Positions 10,460-20,282 are shown, counted from the first letter of the stretch. The stretch is DNA of 64,000 bases from Caballeronia sp. SL2Y3 (GCF_022879575.1 NZ_CP084260.1:930001-994000); one strand, 5' to 3'. Translations and numbers: made by a program. Notes: generated by a model not told the origin, from the letters alone.

Positions 10460-11926
10460 CTACGCGGCGGCGCGGGCTGCCGCACCGTCCACGTCCGCAT
10501 CCGCGTGGACGCGCTCGCGCGGCATCGACACGCGGATGCTGGTGCCGTGCGGCGTCGCGCGTTCTATCTCGAAGCGCCCGCCGCGCGCCGACACGCGCTG
10601 CCGCATGCCGACGAGTCCGTGCGTCTGCGTGCGCTTCAGATCCTGCGGCCGGATGCCGATGCCGTCATCGTCGATGGCGAGCGCGACGTTCGCCGGGTCG
10701 AGCGTCAGTGCAATGCGGATGCGGCTCGCACGCGCGTACTTCGCGGCGTTCGTGAGCGTTTCCTGCGCCACGCGAAAGAGCGCGATCTCGATGGCTTCAC
10801 CGAGCTTCACTTCGTCGTCCGGCAGATCGGCCTCGACCGTCCAGCCGTTGCGCTGCGCGGCTTCGTCCACGAGCGAGCGCAGCGCCGTGACGAGACCGAA
10901 ACTGGCGAGCACCGTCGGCCGCATGTCCTCGATGATCCGCCGCTTCAGCGCGATGCCCTGATCCAGATTGCCGATGGCGCGCGACAGTTTCTCGGCCATC
11001 GCCGGCTCCGATTCGCGCAGCTTGCCGCGCACCCACGCGACATCCATCTTGCTCGCGGTCAGGATCGAGCCGAGCTCGTCGTGCAGTTCGCGGGCAAGCT
11101 GCGTCTTTTCATCCTCGCTGACCGATTGCAGATGCCACGCGAGCGCTTCGAGCTGGCGCGTGCGTTCGAAGACGAGTCGATCCAGTTCTTCCTGCTGCGT
11201 GATCAGGGCCTTCTGCACGCGATCCTGCTTGTCGAGCTGAATGCCGAGATTGCGAAACAGCAGCAGGAACAACACGATGTTCAGCGCGCAGAGCGCCGCG
11301 ACGCACAGCGTCGAAATGCGCTGATCGGCGCGGCTCGCGTCGAGCGCGTGTTGCGCGCGCTGCTCCTCGTTCAGGCGCAACAGCGAGAGCGCGGCGTCGA
11401 GCGTCATGTCCTTGTCGGTCGATGCATCCGAAGGCGCGGCCGACGGCGCCGCCGCGCGCTCGATGGCGTCGTTGGCGGCCGCGCGAATCTGCGCGAAGCT
11501 CGCGAGCGCGGTGTCGTCGCCGATGCGGCGATAGTAGGCATCGAGCGTGGCGAGCGCGCGGCGCACGTGCGCGGCGGTCGCATCGAACTGCGTCTTGTAG
11601 GCGGCGTCCGGTTTCAGCGCGATGGCTTGTCCCTGCGCCGACAGCGTCGCGATGTCCGCGGCGAGCGCCGAAAGCTGCGCGGTCGCGCTTTTGGCGTCGA
11701 GCGCGGTTTCGTATTCGGCGGCAATGCGCATGCGGCCCGACTCCAGAATCACGAGCCCGCCGACGGTAATCACGATCGCTACCGTCATCGCGACGGCCCA
11801 GCTATACCGATGCATCCATTCGTTGATGCGCGCGAATCCGGCGCGCGTGCCGTGCCTCGCCGGCGGGGCGGGCGAGGCGTCGTCTTGGGCGATGCCGGCA
11901 AGCGCGGCGTGAGGAAGGTGGCTCAT
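10460..11926 (-). CDS. Sensor histidine kinase, NarL/HisKA_3 type
   Basis: The 488-residue inner-membrane kinase has helices at about residues 43-62 and 205-225. These flank a periplasmic helical region of about 140 residues that is rich in Ala and Gln. A coiled linker follows, then the HisKA_3 phospho-acceptor motif ARELHDELGS with His282. The ATPase part has N-box NAAKYARA and G-box DDDGIGI. The start at 11926 is preferred: the frame stays open to 12073, but that extra N-terminus is basic and unlike a protein. Its best partner is the LuxR-type regulator at 13367-13999. The sensed signal is unknown. Confidence 0.88.
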   Translation of the reverse strand: MSHLPHAALAGIAQDDASPAPPARHGTRAGFARINEWMHRYSWAVAMTVAIVITVGGLVILESGRMRIAAEYETALDAKSATAQLSALAADIATLSAQGQAIALKPDAAYKTQFDATAAHVRRALATLDAYYRRIGDDTALASFAQIRAAANDAIERAAAPSAAPSDASTDKDMTLDAALSLLRLNEEQRAQHALDASRADQRISTLCVAALCALNIVLFLLLFRNLGIQLDKQDRVQKALITQQEELDRLVFERTRQLEALAWHLQSVSEDEKTQLARELHDELGSILTASKMDVAWVRGKLRESEPAMAEKLSRAIGNLDQGIALKRRIIEDMRPTVLASFGLVTALRSLVDEAAQRNGWTVEADLPDDEVKLGEAIEIALFRVAQETLTNAAKYARASRIRIALTLDPANVALAIDDDGIGIRPQDLKRTQTHGLVGMRQRVSARGGRFEIERATPHGTSIRVSMPRERVHADADVDGAAARAAA

Positions 11927-12090
11927 GACATGGTTCTCGATGCGGCGACGGGGCAGATGGCGCGCGTGGCGCAGCCGATTTGAAAGCAAATGTCGGTGGA
12001 TTCTCACAGCAAAAAAGGAGCCAGCCCGAATGCGCGCGGCAAACCGCGCGGCTAGCATGAGTGCGTCAACCAATCCTACGGGGAGCGATC

Positions 12091-12267
12091 ATGCTGAGAT
12101 GGGCTCTGTTTTTCGCGATCGTCGCTGTGATCGCCGGCTTGCTGGGCTTTACGGGCATTGCCGCGGGCGCTGCGACCATTGCCAAGTTCCTGTTCGTGCT
12201 GTTCCTGATTCTTTGCGTCGTGTTTCTGGTGCTCGGGTTCGTCATCACCAAGAAAGCGGTCGATTAG
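12091..12267 (+). CDS. UPF0391/DUF1328 membrane protein, copy 1
   Basis: This 58-residue protein has two transmembrane helices around [20 protein letters not shown], the UPF0391 (YtjA) signature. GGGAG lies upstream of the ATG. The function of the family is not known; members are usually stress-induced. A paralogue follows 100 bp later. The divergent kinase gene starts 164 bp away on the other strand. Confidence 0.88.
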   Translation: MLRWALFFAIVAVIAGLLGFTGIAAGAATIAKFLFVLFLILCVVFLVLGFVITKKAVD

Positions 12268-12367
12268 CGGCTTAGCTTGCTCCCTGCTTTGCCGTGCCGG
12301 GATGGCGTTTCGCGCCATGCCCGGCTCCGACCTTGAGCGACCATAGAACAATCACGAGGAGGGTCCC

Positions 12368-12529
12368 ATGCTGCACTATGCGGCCGTTTTCTTCGTCATC
12401 GCGATCATCGCGGCGGTGTTCGGCTTCACGGGCATCGCGGCCGGCGCCGCTGAAATCGCGAAGATCCTGTTTTATATTTTCCTCGTCGTGTTCGTCGTGA
12501 CGCTGCTGCTCGGTGTCTTCCGGACGTGA
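12368..12529 (+). CDS. UPF0391/DUF1328 membrane protein, copy 2
   Basis: This 53-residue frame reads [20 protein letters not shown] at its start and continues [15 protein letters not shown], which is closer to the family consensus than copy 1. Two helices are predicted. GAGGAGGG lies five bases before the ATG at 12368. Together with copy 1 it is a tandem paralogous pair, probably cotranscribed. Confidence 0.9.
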   Translation: MLHYAAVFFVIAIIAAVFGFTGIAAGAAEIAKILFYIFLVVFVVTLLLGVFRT

Positions 12530-12690
12530 CGTTGCCGAACTGTCGTGCCCGCGCCCGCTCATCGGACGACAGAGCGGAGCGGGCACGCGCCATGCATCGC
12601 AGACGATGATCGAATAGCGGAACGCTATGAAGCTGCACGGCGATTCGCTCGACGCATCCGTCCATCCCCCCAATTCACAGGAGCAAACAC

Positions 12691-13266
12691 ATGTCCGATT
12701 CATCTGCTGTATCGACCGCGCCGGGCCAGTCCAAGGACGCTTTCGTCCTCGATGTGGAAAAAATCCGGAACGACGCGCGGCAGCACATGGACGAAGGCCC
12801 GGTCACGTCGACCTATGCCGCCGACCGCGAAACCGTGCTCAAGCTGCTCAACGACGCGCTCGCCACCGAGTGGGTCTGCACGCTGCGCTACAAGCGCCAC
12901 TACTTCATGGCGAAGGGCATTCACTCCGAAGCCGTCGCGAAGGAATTCGCCGAGCACGCGACCGAAGAGCAGGAACACGCCGACATGCTCGCCGAGCGCA
13001 TCGTGCAGCTGGGCGGCTCGCCGGACTTCGCGCCGGACAGCCTGAAATCGCGTTCGCATTCGGAGTACAAGGAAGGCGCCGATCTCATCGACATGATTCG
13101 CGAGAACCTGATCGCCGAGCGCATCGCGATCGACACGTACCGCGAGATCATTCGTTATCTCGGCGACAAGGACGTCACCACGCGCCGCATCTTCGAAGAG
13201 ATTCTCGCCGTCGAGGAAGAGCACGCCGACGACATGGCCGACCTGCTGGAAGGCCGCAACGGCTAA
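12691..13266 (+). CDS. Ferritin-like (bacterioferritin-type) protein
   Basis: The 191-residue protein is a predicted four-helix bundle with the di-iron pattern of ferritin-like proteins. Glu comes from TEWVCTLRYKRHYF near residue 60, ExxH from EEQEHADML near residues 92-100, a later Glu from IAERIAIDTYRE, and a second ExxH from VEEEHADDMAD. It probably binds or oxidises iron, or protects against peroxide. No heme-ligand Met position could be assigned, so it may not be a true Bfr. AGGAG lies eight bases before the ATG. It sits between the UPF0391 pair and the response regulator. Confidence 0.85.
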   Translation: MSDSSAVSTAPGQSKDAFVLDVEKIRNDARQHMDEGPVTSTYAADRETVLKLLNDALATEWVCTLRYKRHYFMAKGIHSEAVAKEFAEHATEEQEHADMLAERIVQLGGSPDFAPDSLKSRSHSEYKEGADLIDMIRENLIAERIAIDTYREIIRYLGDKDVTTRRIFEEILAVEEEHADDMADLLEGRNG

Positions 13267-13366
13267 GCGTAAGCCTTGAGCGCGGTGCGTGCTGCGCCGC
13301 GCATGGCTTTCACGCCTGCCTCGGTAGAATCACCGTTCTCTCATCACAGCAGCGCGGACGGCGTGA

Positions 13367-13999
13367 ATGATTCGAGTCTTGATAGCCGACGACCATGCGA
13401 TCGTGCGCAGCGGATTCAGGCAGTTCGTCGCGGACGAGCCGGACATGGAAGTGGCGGCGGAAGCATCGACCGGCGATGAAACCATCGCGCTCGTACGCGA
13501 AACGGCGTTCGACGTGGTGCTGCTCGACATCGCCATGCCGGACAAGAACGGCGTGGACACCTTGCGGGTCATCAAGCAGATCCGGCCGCAGCAGGGCGTG
13601 TTGATGCTATCGGGCTTTCCCGAGAGCCAATACGCGATCAACCTGCTGAAGGCGGGCGCGAACGGCTACCTGAACAAGGACGCCGCGCCGGACGAAATCG
13701 TGCGCGCCATTCGCACGGTGGCGCGCGGGCATCGTTACCTGTCCGAATTCATCGCGGATGCGCTCGCCGACAAGCTCGACAAGCCCGCCGCCGAGCGGCC
13801 GCACGAGTTGCTGTCGGAGCGCGAATTCCAGATCTTCTGCAAGCTCGCGGGCGGCCGGATTCCGACGGAAATCGCGCAGGAACTGCATCTTTCGGTGAAG
13901 ACGGTGAGCACGTACCGGGCGCGCGTGCTGGAAAAGATGCGGCTCTCGAACAACGCCGATCTGACGTACTACGCGATCAAGAACGGATTGATCGAATAG
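13367..13999 (+). CDS. LuxR/NarL-family response regulator
   Basis: The 210-residue protein has an N-terminal receiver domain (acidic pair ADDH at residues 7-10, phospho-acceptor Asp54 in LLDIAMPDKNG, Lys in the NKDAAP segment). A C-terminal LuxR-type HTH follows from about residue 145 (LLSEREFQIF ... IAQELHLSVKTVSTYRARVLEKM). It should bind DNA when phosphorylated. The likely partner is the NarL-type kinase at 10460-11926, coded divergently about 1.4 kb away. The REC-only gene follows with a 21-bp gap. Confidence 0.93.
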   Translation: MIRVLIADDHAIVRSGFRQFVADEPDMEVAAEASTGDETIALVRETAFDVVLLDIAMPDKNGVDTLRVIKQIRPQQGVLMLSGFPESQYAINLLKAGANGYLNKDAAPDEIVRAIRTVARGHRYLSEFIADALADKLDKPAAERPHELLSEREFQIFCKLAGGRIPTEIAQELHLSVKTVSTYRARVLEKMRLSNNADLTYYAIKNGLIE

Positions 14000-14020
14000 T
14001 GCTTGCGGAGGATGCCTGCC

Positions 14021-14464
14021 GTGGGCGACCACATCATCACCGACGATTCGAAAGAGCGGCATGAGCCGCGCGGCGGACCGCTCGCGGTGCTGCTGATCGA
14101 AGATTCGCCGCTGATCCGGCGCAGTCTCACCGAAGCGATTGAGGCGCTCGGTCCGTGGCGCGTGACCGCTTTCGCCGATGCGCCCGACGAGGCTATTGCG
14201 CTGTTATCGTCGCAGCGGTTCGACGCGGTCATCGTCGATCTGCAACTGAAGCGCGGCTCCGGCATCGACGTGCTCGCGTGGCTCAAGAACGCGGACCGGT
14301 CGGGCATCGCCGAGGGCGCTTTCGTCGTCGTGCTGACCAACCACGCGTTGCCGGCGTATCGCGAGCGGTGCCTGCAATACGGCGCGCGGCATTTCTTCGA
14401 CAAGTCGCTGGAGTTCGATCGCGTGCTCGATGCGTTGTGGGAGTATGCGCGGGAGCGGGTTTGA
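14021..14464 (+). CDS. Stand-alone receiver-domain protein
   Basis: The protein is a single receiver domain of about 120 residues after a charged N-terminus, with acidic pocket LLIEDSP and phospho-acceptor Asp73 (VIVDLQLKRGSG). There is a Thr in VVLTNHA and a Lys in FFDKS, and no output domain. I place the start at GTG 14021 because GGAGG lies nine bases upstream; TTG 14003 and ATG 14012 are in frame but badly spaced. It follows the LuxR-type regulator by 21 bp, so it is probably cotranscribed and may act as a phosphate sink or relay for the same kinase. Confidence 0.82.
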   Translation: MGDHIITDDSKERHEPRGGPLAVLLIEDSPLIRRSLTEAIEALGPWRVTAFADAPDEAIALLSSQRFDAVIVDLQLKRGSGIDVLAWLKNADRSGIAEGAFVVVLTNHALPAYRERCLQYGARHFFDKSLEFDRVLDALWEYARERV

Positions 14465-14537
14465 GGAGGATTGAAAGCGAGGTCGAGGGTTGCCGCTCGA
14501 CTCGCGTAAGCCTACGCAAAACCGTCGTCGCGGCTCG

Positions 14538-15785
14538 TCACTCCTCGCGCACCTGACGCGAAACCAGCCGCCGCTCGCGCCCGCGCCAATGACTGAAACC
14601 GGCGAGCCCCGTCGCCGCGAGGCCGACGAGGCAGACGCCGGTCCATCCCATTGCATGCCACGCGAGCGACGCCAGCCCCGAGCCCGCCGCGCCGCCGATG
14701 AAGTACGCCACCATGTAGACCGTGTTCACGCGGCTGCGCGCCTCGGGCTTCAGCGCGTAGATACGCGACTGGTTCGATATCTGCGCGGCTTGCACGCCGA
14801 TATCCAGCACGATCACGCCGACCACCAGCCCCGCGATGCTGCGCGCCGAGAGCGCGAACACGACGAACGACAGCGCGACGAGCCCAATCGATAGCGAGAT
14901 CACCGCGCGCGGCCCGCGTTTGTCCGCCGACTTGCCGGCGAGCGGCGCAGCGAGCGCCCCGGCCGCCCCGACGATGCCGAACAGCCCCGCCGCCTGCGGT
15001 CCCATGTGAAACGGCTCGCCCGCGAGCAAGAGCGTGAGCAGCGACCAGAACGCGCTGAAGCCGGCGAAGAGCGCGCCGCCCGTCAGCGCCGCTTCGCGCA
15101 GGCCGGGATTCTCGACGGTGAGATGCCACATCGAGACGAGCAGCTTGCCGTAGGAAAGCGTCGATGTCGGCCGGCTCTTCGGCAGCCGCATCATCACGAC
15201 GACGGCGAGCGCGATGGTCGCCACGACCGATGCGCCGAACACCGCGCGCCAGCCGAAGTACTGCGCGACGAAACCCGACACCGTGCGCGCGAGCAGGATG
15301 CCGAGCAAGAGGCCGCTCATCACGGTGCCGACTGCGTGGCCGCGCTCGGCGGCCGGCGAGAGTTCGGCGGAGAAGGGCACGGCCTGCTGCGCGATCGTCG
15401 CTACGACGCCGATCGTGAGACTCGCCGCGATCAGCACTGCGAGCGTCGGCGCGGCGCATGCGGCGACGAGCGAGACGCCGAGCGCGGCAAGCTGAAGCAG
15501 GATCAGCATGCGCCGGTCGAAGCGGTCGCCGAGCGGCGCGAGCACGAGCATGCCGAGGGCATAGCCGAGCTGCGTGGCGGTCGGCACGGCGCCGATCAGA
15601 TACGCGTTCTGCGGAAACGACGCGCGGAAGTCGCCGAGCAGCGGCTGATTGAAATAGATGTTGGCGACCGAGACGCCCGCGATGGTCGCGAGCAGCCAGA
15701 GCGTGGCGCGCGAATAATGCGGATGAGGTTCAGGCGCGTGAGCGTGAGACGATGAGTGAGGCGGCTGATGCGATTGCGCGGACAT
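14538..15785 (-). CDS. MFS transporter
   Basis: This 415-residue major-facilitator permease has twelve predicted helices. The first helix ends VANIYFNQPLL, a motif seen in one branch of uncharacterised MFS_1 exporters, and the loop 2-3 motif appears as GDRFDRR. The soluble N-terminus of about 25 residues is very His-rich (HQPP, HSSSHAHAPEPHPHYS). The substrate is unknown. It converges with the receiver-protein gene and stands alone. Confidence 0.9.
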   Translation of the reverse strand: MSAQSHQPPHSSSHAHAPEPHPHYSRATLWLLATIAGVSVANIYFNQPLLGDFRASFPQNAYLIGAVPTATQLGYALGMLVLAPLGDRFDRRMLILLQLAALGVSLVAACAAPTLAVLIAASLTIGVVATIAQQAVPFSAELSPAAERGHAVGTVMSGLLLGILLARTVSGFVAQYFGWRAVFGASVVATIALAVVVMMRLPKSRPTSTLSYGKLLVSMWHLTVENPGLREAALTGGALFAGFSAFWSLLTLLLAGEPFHMGPQAAGLFGIVGAAGALAAPLAGKSADKRGPRAVISLSIGLVALSFVVFALSARSIAGLVVGVIVLDIGVQAAQISNQSRIYALKPEARSRVNTVYMVAYFIGGAAGSGLASLAWHAMGWTGVCLVGLAATGLAGFSHWRGRERRLVSRQVREE

Positions 15786-15886
15786 GAGTTCGTTCCGTCG
15801 GACGGCAAGAAGGCGGCGTTCGGCCAGCCGCCGATCATACTGGAGACGCGCGACGTTTGCTCAGGGCGCTCGCGGGACCGCGCGCG

Positions 15887-16234
15887 TCATTCGTCTTCGT
15901 CGGCGGCGGGCTTCGGGGCGAGCTTCTCGGGCGCTAGCCATCGGAAGCCTGTGAGCGTCGTTTCGCTGAACGTGCATTCGGCTGCGGCGGGGACGTCCGT
16001 CTTCCTGGTTGCGGGCGCCGTCGGCGGCGTCGCGATGACGCCTCGGACGACCACGCGCGAGCCATGATAAGCGGCACCGGAGCCGGTGATCTTGAGCGGC
16101 GCGCTCGCTGCTTCCGGATACTCCGCGCGCACCTTGTCCTTGCACGTTTCGACATTGCGGTAGTACGACGTGCAGCCCGCCATCAACATCAGCGGAAACG
16201 AGAAGGCCAGGAGCAGGCGAGAGCGTGTGTTCAT
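15887..16234 (-). CDS. Small hypothetical lipoprotein
   Basis: The 115-residue precursor has a lipobox LMAGC (Cys21). The mature part includes YYRNVETCKDKVRAEYPEA and ends in an acidic tail (ADEDE). I do not recognise a family. The start at 16234 is chosen because it gives a normal lipoprotein signal; the frame stays open further upstream without signal-like sequence. Confidence 0.75.
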   Translation of the reverse strand: MNTRSRLLLAFSFPLMLMAGCTSYYRNVETCKDKVRAEYPEAASAPLKITGSGAAYHGSRVVVRGVIATPPTAPATRKTDVPAAAECTFSETTLTGFRWLAPEKLAPKPAADEDE

Positions 16235-16421
16235 CGGGTCAGTCGGTCGATGCCCGACGCGGCGCGCGCATCGGAGCGTGAGGTGAATGTGCGGCGATGC
16301 TTTATAACACGGCGCGGGCGGTGCGCCCCGGTGCCAGCTTCGCGCGAAGAGCAGGCCGCTTGTTGCGCGGGCCGGCACGGAAGCACAATCAGCGAATGCG
16401 TTCGCGACGGAGGCTGCCGCC

Positions 16422-16703
16422 ATGCGAAAGGACATCGAAGTAGGCGATTAGGTGCTCGCGCTCGACACGTTGCCGAAGTCGCCGCCGGCCGACGAACAGG
16501 TGGATGCGTCCGCCGAGGGCTACGCGGTGCGCATGCGCGTGGCGCGGCTCGACGGGCGACCGCTCCACGGATCGACGCTCGCCAGCGACTCCGGCGAAAT
16601 GACCGGCGATCACGGACCCTTTGCGACCGTCGCGGAGGCGATGGCGCATGGCGAGGCGTGGGGACGGCATTACGTCTCGCGCATTCTCGGGCACGGGCTG
16701 TAG
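16422..16703 (+). pseudogene. Small conserved-looking gene with an in-frame amber codon
   Basis: An ATG at 16422 has an excellent ribosome site (GGAGG, nine bases upstream) and reads MRKDIEVGD. An in-frame TAG follows at 16449-16451, then the same frame continues from GTG 16452 for 83 residues (ending GRHYVSRILGHGL). A CAG to TAG change would account for it. Either the gene is broken, or a truncated protein starts at GTG 16452, or the nine-codon frame is a leader. The product is a small soluble protein I do not recognise. Confidence 0.55.
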
Positions 16704-16787
16704 CGGCGCCTGCCGCGCGTTTCATGAGGAGCGCGAAATAACCGCCGCACGCATCGTCACGAGTTCGTGCGAAGAACGATGCAAACC

Positions 16788-16872
16788 TGGTGCCGGGGAC
16801 CGGACTCGAACCGGCAAGCCGTGAGGCGGCGGATTTTAAGTCCGCTATGTTTACCAATTTCATCACCCCGGC
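16788..16872 (-). tRNA. tRNA-Leu (anticodon UAA)
   Basis: On the minus strand an 85-nt class II tRNA begins GCCGGGGTGATGAAATTGGT and ends with the complementary CCCCGGC plus encoded ACCA. The anticodon arm is GCGGA-CTTAAAA-TCCGC, giving anticodon TAA. A long variable arm and the T-loop GGTTCGAGTCC are present. Confidence 0.97.
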
Positions 16873-17059
16873 AGGGCGGACGCGATTCTACCATTGCGCC
16901 GGGTCGCGCCAAAACCGCGACGACGCGCGATCCGCCGCGAACTCGCGCGTATTGAAAGCCATTCGACAACCTCGCGCGCCTCACGCATAATCGCCGACGG
17001 ACCGGCGCGCCAGAGAACGCGCGCAACGGCAGGCCGTCGATCACGCGCAAGGACCCACG

Positions 17060-17644
<585 letters not shown>

Positions 17645-17645
17645 C

Positions 17646-18107
17646 TTGCCGACGACGCGCATCGGGCTCGTTTCCGACACGCACAATCTCGTGCGCCCCG
17701 AGGCGCTCGACGCGCTGCGCGAGTGCGCGCACATCATTCACGCGGGCGATATCTGCAAGCACGAAGTGCTCGACGCGCTCGCGCAACTCGCGCCGCTGAC
17801 GGTCGTGCGCGGCAACAACGATGTGGCCGCGAGCGTCGCGCATCTGCCGGAGCACGCGCGCATCGAAGTGGCCGGCGCGACGATCCACATCGTGCACGAT
17901 ATCGCCGATGTTCCCGCCGAACTCGACGGCGTCGATGTCGTCGTGACCGGGCATTCGCACAAGCCGGTCGTCGCGCGGCGCGGCGGCGTGCTTTTCGTGA
18001 ACCCGGGCAGCGCGGGGCCGCGCCGCTTCAAATTGCCGATCAGCGTCGGCCTGCTCGACATCGGCGAGGCGGGGATCGAGGCGCGCATCGTCACGCTCAT
18101 CGCATGA
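17646..18107 (+). CDS. YfcE/MJ0936-type metallophosphoesterase
   Basis: The 153-residue calcineurin-like phosphoesterase has all metal-binding motifs in order: GLVSDTHN, HAGDICK, VRGNND, VHD and VTGHSHKP. YfcE homologues hydrolyse phosphodiesters with Mn2+ in vitro; the natural substrate is unknown. I choose TTG at 17646 as start because the homologous region begins there and GAGGAG lies upstream, within the end of the TMEM175-like gene. A strong terminator follows. Confidence 0.9.
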   Translation: MPTTRIGLVSDTHNLVRPEALDALRECAHIIHAGDICKHEVLDALAQLAPLTVVRGNNDVAASVAHLPEHARIEVAGATIHIVHDIADVPAELDGVDVVVTGHSHKPVVARRGGVLFVNPGSAGPRRFKLPISVGLLDIGEAGIEARIVTLIA

Positions 18108-18140
18108 AAAAGGCCGGCGTCTTGTCAGACGCCGGCCTTT
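18108..18140. terminator. Bidirectional terminator between convergent genes
   Basis: AAAGGCCGGCGTC pairs with GACGCCGGCCTTT across a six-base loop. Short A and T runs flank it on both sides, so it can serve both the phosphoesterase gene and the MHS transporter gene ending at 18166. Confidence 0.85.
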
Positions 18141-18165
18141 CGCGCTTTCTATTTCCAGCAGTCGC

Positions 18166-19641
18166 TTACGCGCGGACGGTGCCTTCCGGGAAGCCGTCGT
18201 CCATCTCGGCCGCCTCGCGATGGCCGCGCAGGATCGCATGCGCTTCGGAGTGCGTGGCGACCGCGGGCGGCGAGCCCTTCAGCGGCTTCTTCGCCGTTTC
18301 GTGCAGCGCGAGCACCGAGACGATGCCGATCACCGACGCGCCCATCAGATAGTACGCGGGCATCATCAGATTGCCGGTCTTGCCGACGAGCCATGCCGTG
18401 ACGAGCGGCGTCGTGCCGCCGAAGAGCGACACCGACACGTTGAAGCCGATGGCGAGCGCGCCGTAGCGGATCTTCGTCGGGAAGAGCGCGGGCAGCGACG
18501 ACGGCATAACGCCGGTGAACGTCGACAAGAGCGCGCCGAGGATCATCATGCCGGCGAAAATCGACGGCACCGTGCCCATGCGGATCAGCGAGAGCGCCGG
18601 AACCGACAGCGCGAGCAGTCCGACGCAGCCCGCGAGCATGACCGGCTTGCGGCCGATGGTGTCGGAGAGGCGCCCGGCGAGAAGCGTGAGCGGCATCATC
18701 AGCACCATCACCACGAGCACGATGAACAGGCCATGCGTCTCGTTGAACTTGAGCGTCGCCGACAGATAGCTCGGCAGATACGAGAGCGCCATGTAGTCGG
18801 TCACGTTGAAGATCAGCACGAGGCCCACGCATTGCAACAGCGGCTTCCACTGCGCGAGCAGCGTTTCGCGGAACTGCGCCTTGGTCGTTTCGTGCGCGGC
18901 CGCTTCCATCTTGTCGGCTTCGCGCTGGAACGCGGGCGTTTCTTCCAGCTTCATGCGGATATACAGACCGATCAGGCCGAGCGGCCCCGCGATGAGGAAC
19001 GGAATGCGCCAGCCCCAGTTCAAGAGCGCATCTTGCGAGAGCGCGCCGGTCAGCACCGCGACGACGCCCGCGCCCAGCACGTAGCCGACGAGCGTGCCGA
19101 ATTCCAGGAAGCTCGCCATGAACCCGCGCTTCTTGTCCGGCGAGAATTCGGCGATGAACGTCGCCGCGCCGCCGTACTCGCCCCCCGTGGAAAAGCCTTG
19201 CACGAGGCGGGCGACGAGCAGCAGCACCGGCGCCATCACGCCGATGCTTCCATAGCTCGGAATCAGGCCGATGCAGAAGGTGCCGATGGCCATCATGATC
19301 ATCGTCATCGCGAGCACGCGCTTGCGGCCGATGCGGTCGCCGAGCGGCCCGAACACCATGCCGCCGAGCGGGCGCACGAGAAATGCCGCCGCGAAGGTGC
19401 CGAAGGTCGCGAGCAACTGCGCGGTCGGGCTGGACGAGGGGAAGAACACCTTGCCGAGCGTCACGGCGATGTAGCTGTACACGCCGAAGTCGAACCATTC
19501 CATCGCGTTGCCGATGGCCATGGCGCCGACCGCGCGCTTGAGCAGGGATTGATCGACGATGGTGATGTCGTCGAGGGAAAGTCCGTTAGCTTGATTCGAT
19601 GTGTGGCGCTTGCGCCAGAGGCCGTCGTTTAGGGCGGTCAT
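18166..19641 (-). CDS. MFS transporter, MHS (ProP-like) family
   Basis: The 491-residue protein is a metabolite:H+ symporter. Signatures are GNAMEWFDFGVYSYIA in helix 1, RPLGGMVFGPLGDRIGRK after helix 2, and RLVQGFSTGGEYGGA in helix 4. The closest well-known relative is the proline/glycine-betaine porter ProP, though related dicarboxylate carriers share these motifs, so the substrate is uncertain. The ATG at 19641 is used; the frame stays open upstream to 19932 but without MFS sequence. Confidence 0.9.
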   Translation of the reverse strand: MTALNDGLWRKRHTSNQANGLSLDDITIVDQSLLKRAVGAMAIGNAMEWFDFGVYSYIAVTLGKVFFPSSSPTAQLLATFGTFAAAFLVRPLGGMVFGPLGDRIGRKRVLAMTMIMMAIGTFCIGLIPSYGSIGVMAPVLLLVARLVQGFSTGGEYGGAATFIAEFSPDKKRGFMASFLEFGTLVGYVLGAGVVAVLTGALSQDALLNWGWRIPFLIAGPLGLIGLYIRMKLEETPAFQREADKMEAAAHETTKAQFRETLLAQWKPLLQCVGLVLIFNVTDYMALSYLPSYLSATLKFNETHGLFIVLVVMVLMMPLTLLAGRLSDTIGRKPVMLAGCVGLLALSVPALSLIRMGTVPSIFAGMMILGALLSTFTGVMPSSLPALFPTKIRYGALAIGFNVSVSLFGGTTPLVTAWLVGKTGNLMMPAYYLMGASVIGIVSVLALHETAKKPLKGSPPAVATHSEAHAILRGHREAAEMDDGFPEGTVRA

Positions 19642-20233
19642 ACGTTGAAGACTCCGTGTCGAGTGCCGGATGCTCGCGAAAAGCATCGGGCGCGCCGCCT
19701 GAGCAGCGCATGGGCCGGATAGTGCAGTTTCGCGACGGCGCCGCGAGCCGTTGCGATCGTCGGAACGAGAGCGAATGGCTCCGCCGAGCGTCGGACAGTG
19801 GCCCGAAGCTGACGATCGAAGAAAAGCGGTGCCGGTGCCTCGCGGTGGAAGTCGCGAAATTGCACTCGGATAAAACAAACGAATTGGACGCGCGGACGGC
19901 GAGCCGGGAGGCAGCCGCGGGTGGAACCGCAACGTCGGCGAAAACTAAGGCTTGGAACGAAAAAGGCCGGCGTACTGCTTAACCGACAAGCCTCTTTGTA
20001 TAAAAACTGTCACTACCACGCGTTACCCGGTAAACGCTATGCCGGGCAGGCCGCGCGTGAATGATGGTGAATTGCTGTTGATAACGAGGAAGATGATAAC
20101 ACGATGACAGACGATCTGCAAACAGGCCTGATTTCCGGGCGCATCGGGAGCGCCGCAATCCCTTACTGGACTTAGGATTGCGCCTAATCGTGTCCTCAGT
20201 CTCCGATGTTCTAAACAGTACGTGCAAGCAATA
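19642..20233. other. About 590-bp gap without a recognised gene
   Basis: This gap must contain the promoter of the MHS transporter. The part from about 19980 to 20230 is less GC-rich than the surroundings (for example TTTGTATAAAAACTGTCAC near 20000), which is typical of a regulatory region. I see no tRNA, convincing small ORF or clear operator. Confidence 0.4.
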
Positions 20234-20260
20234 AAAAACCGACCTCGAAGGGTCGGTTTT
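20234..20260 (-). terminator. Rho-independent terminator after the YggX-type gene
   Basis: AAAAACCGACC pairs with GGTCGGTTTT. On the minus strand the stem is followed by a run of T. Confidence 0.85.
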
Positions 20261-20282
20261 TGCGACGGTTGCGAGCCGGAAA

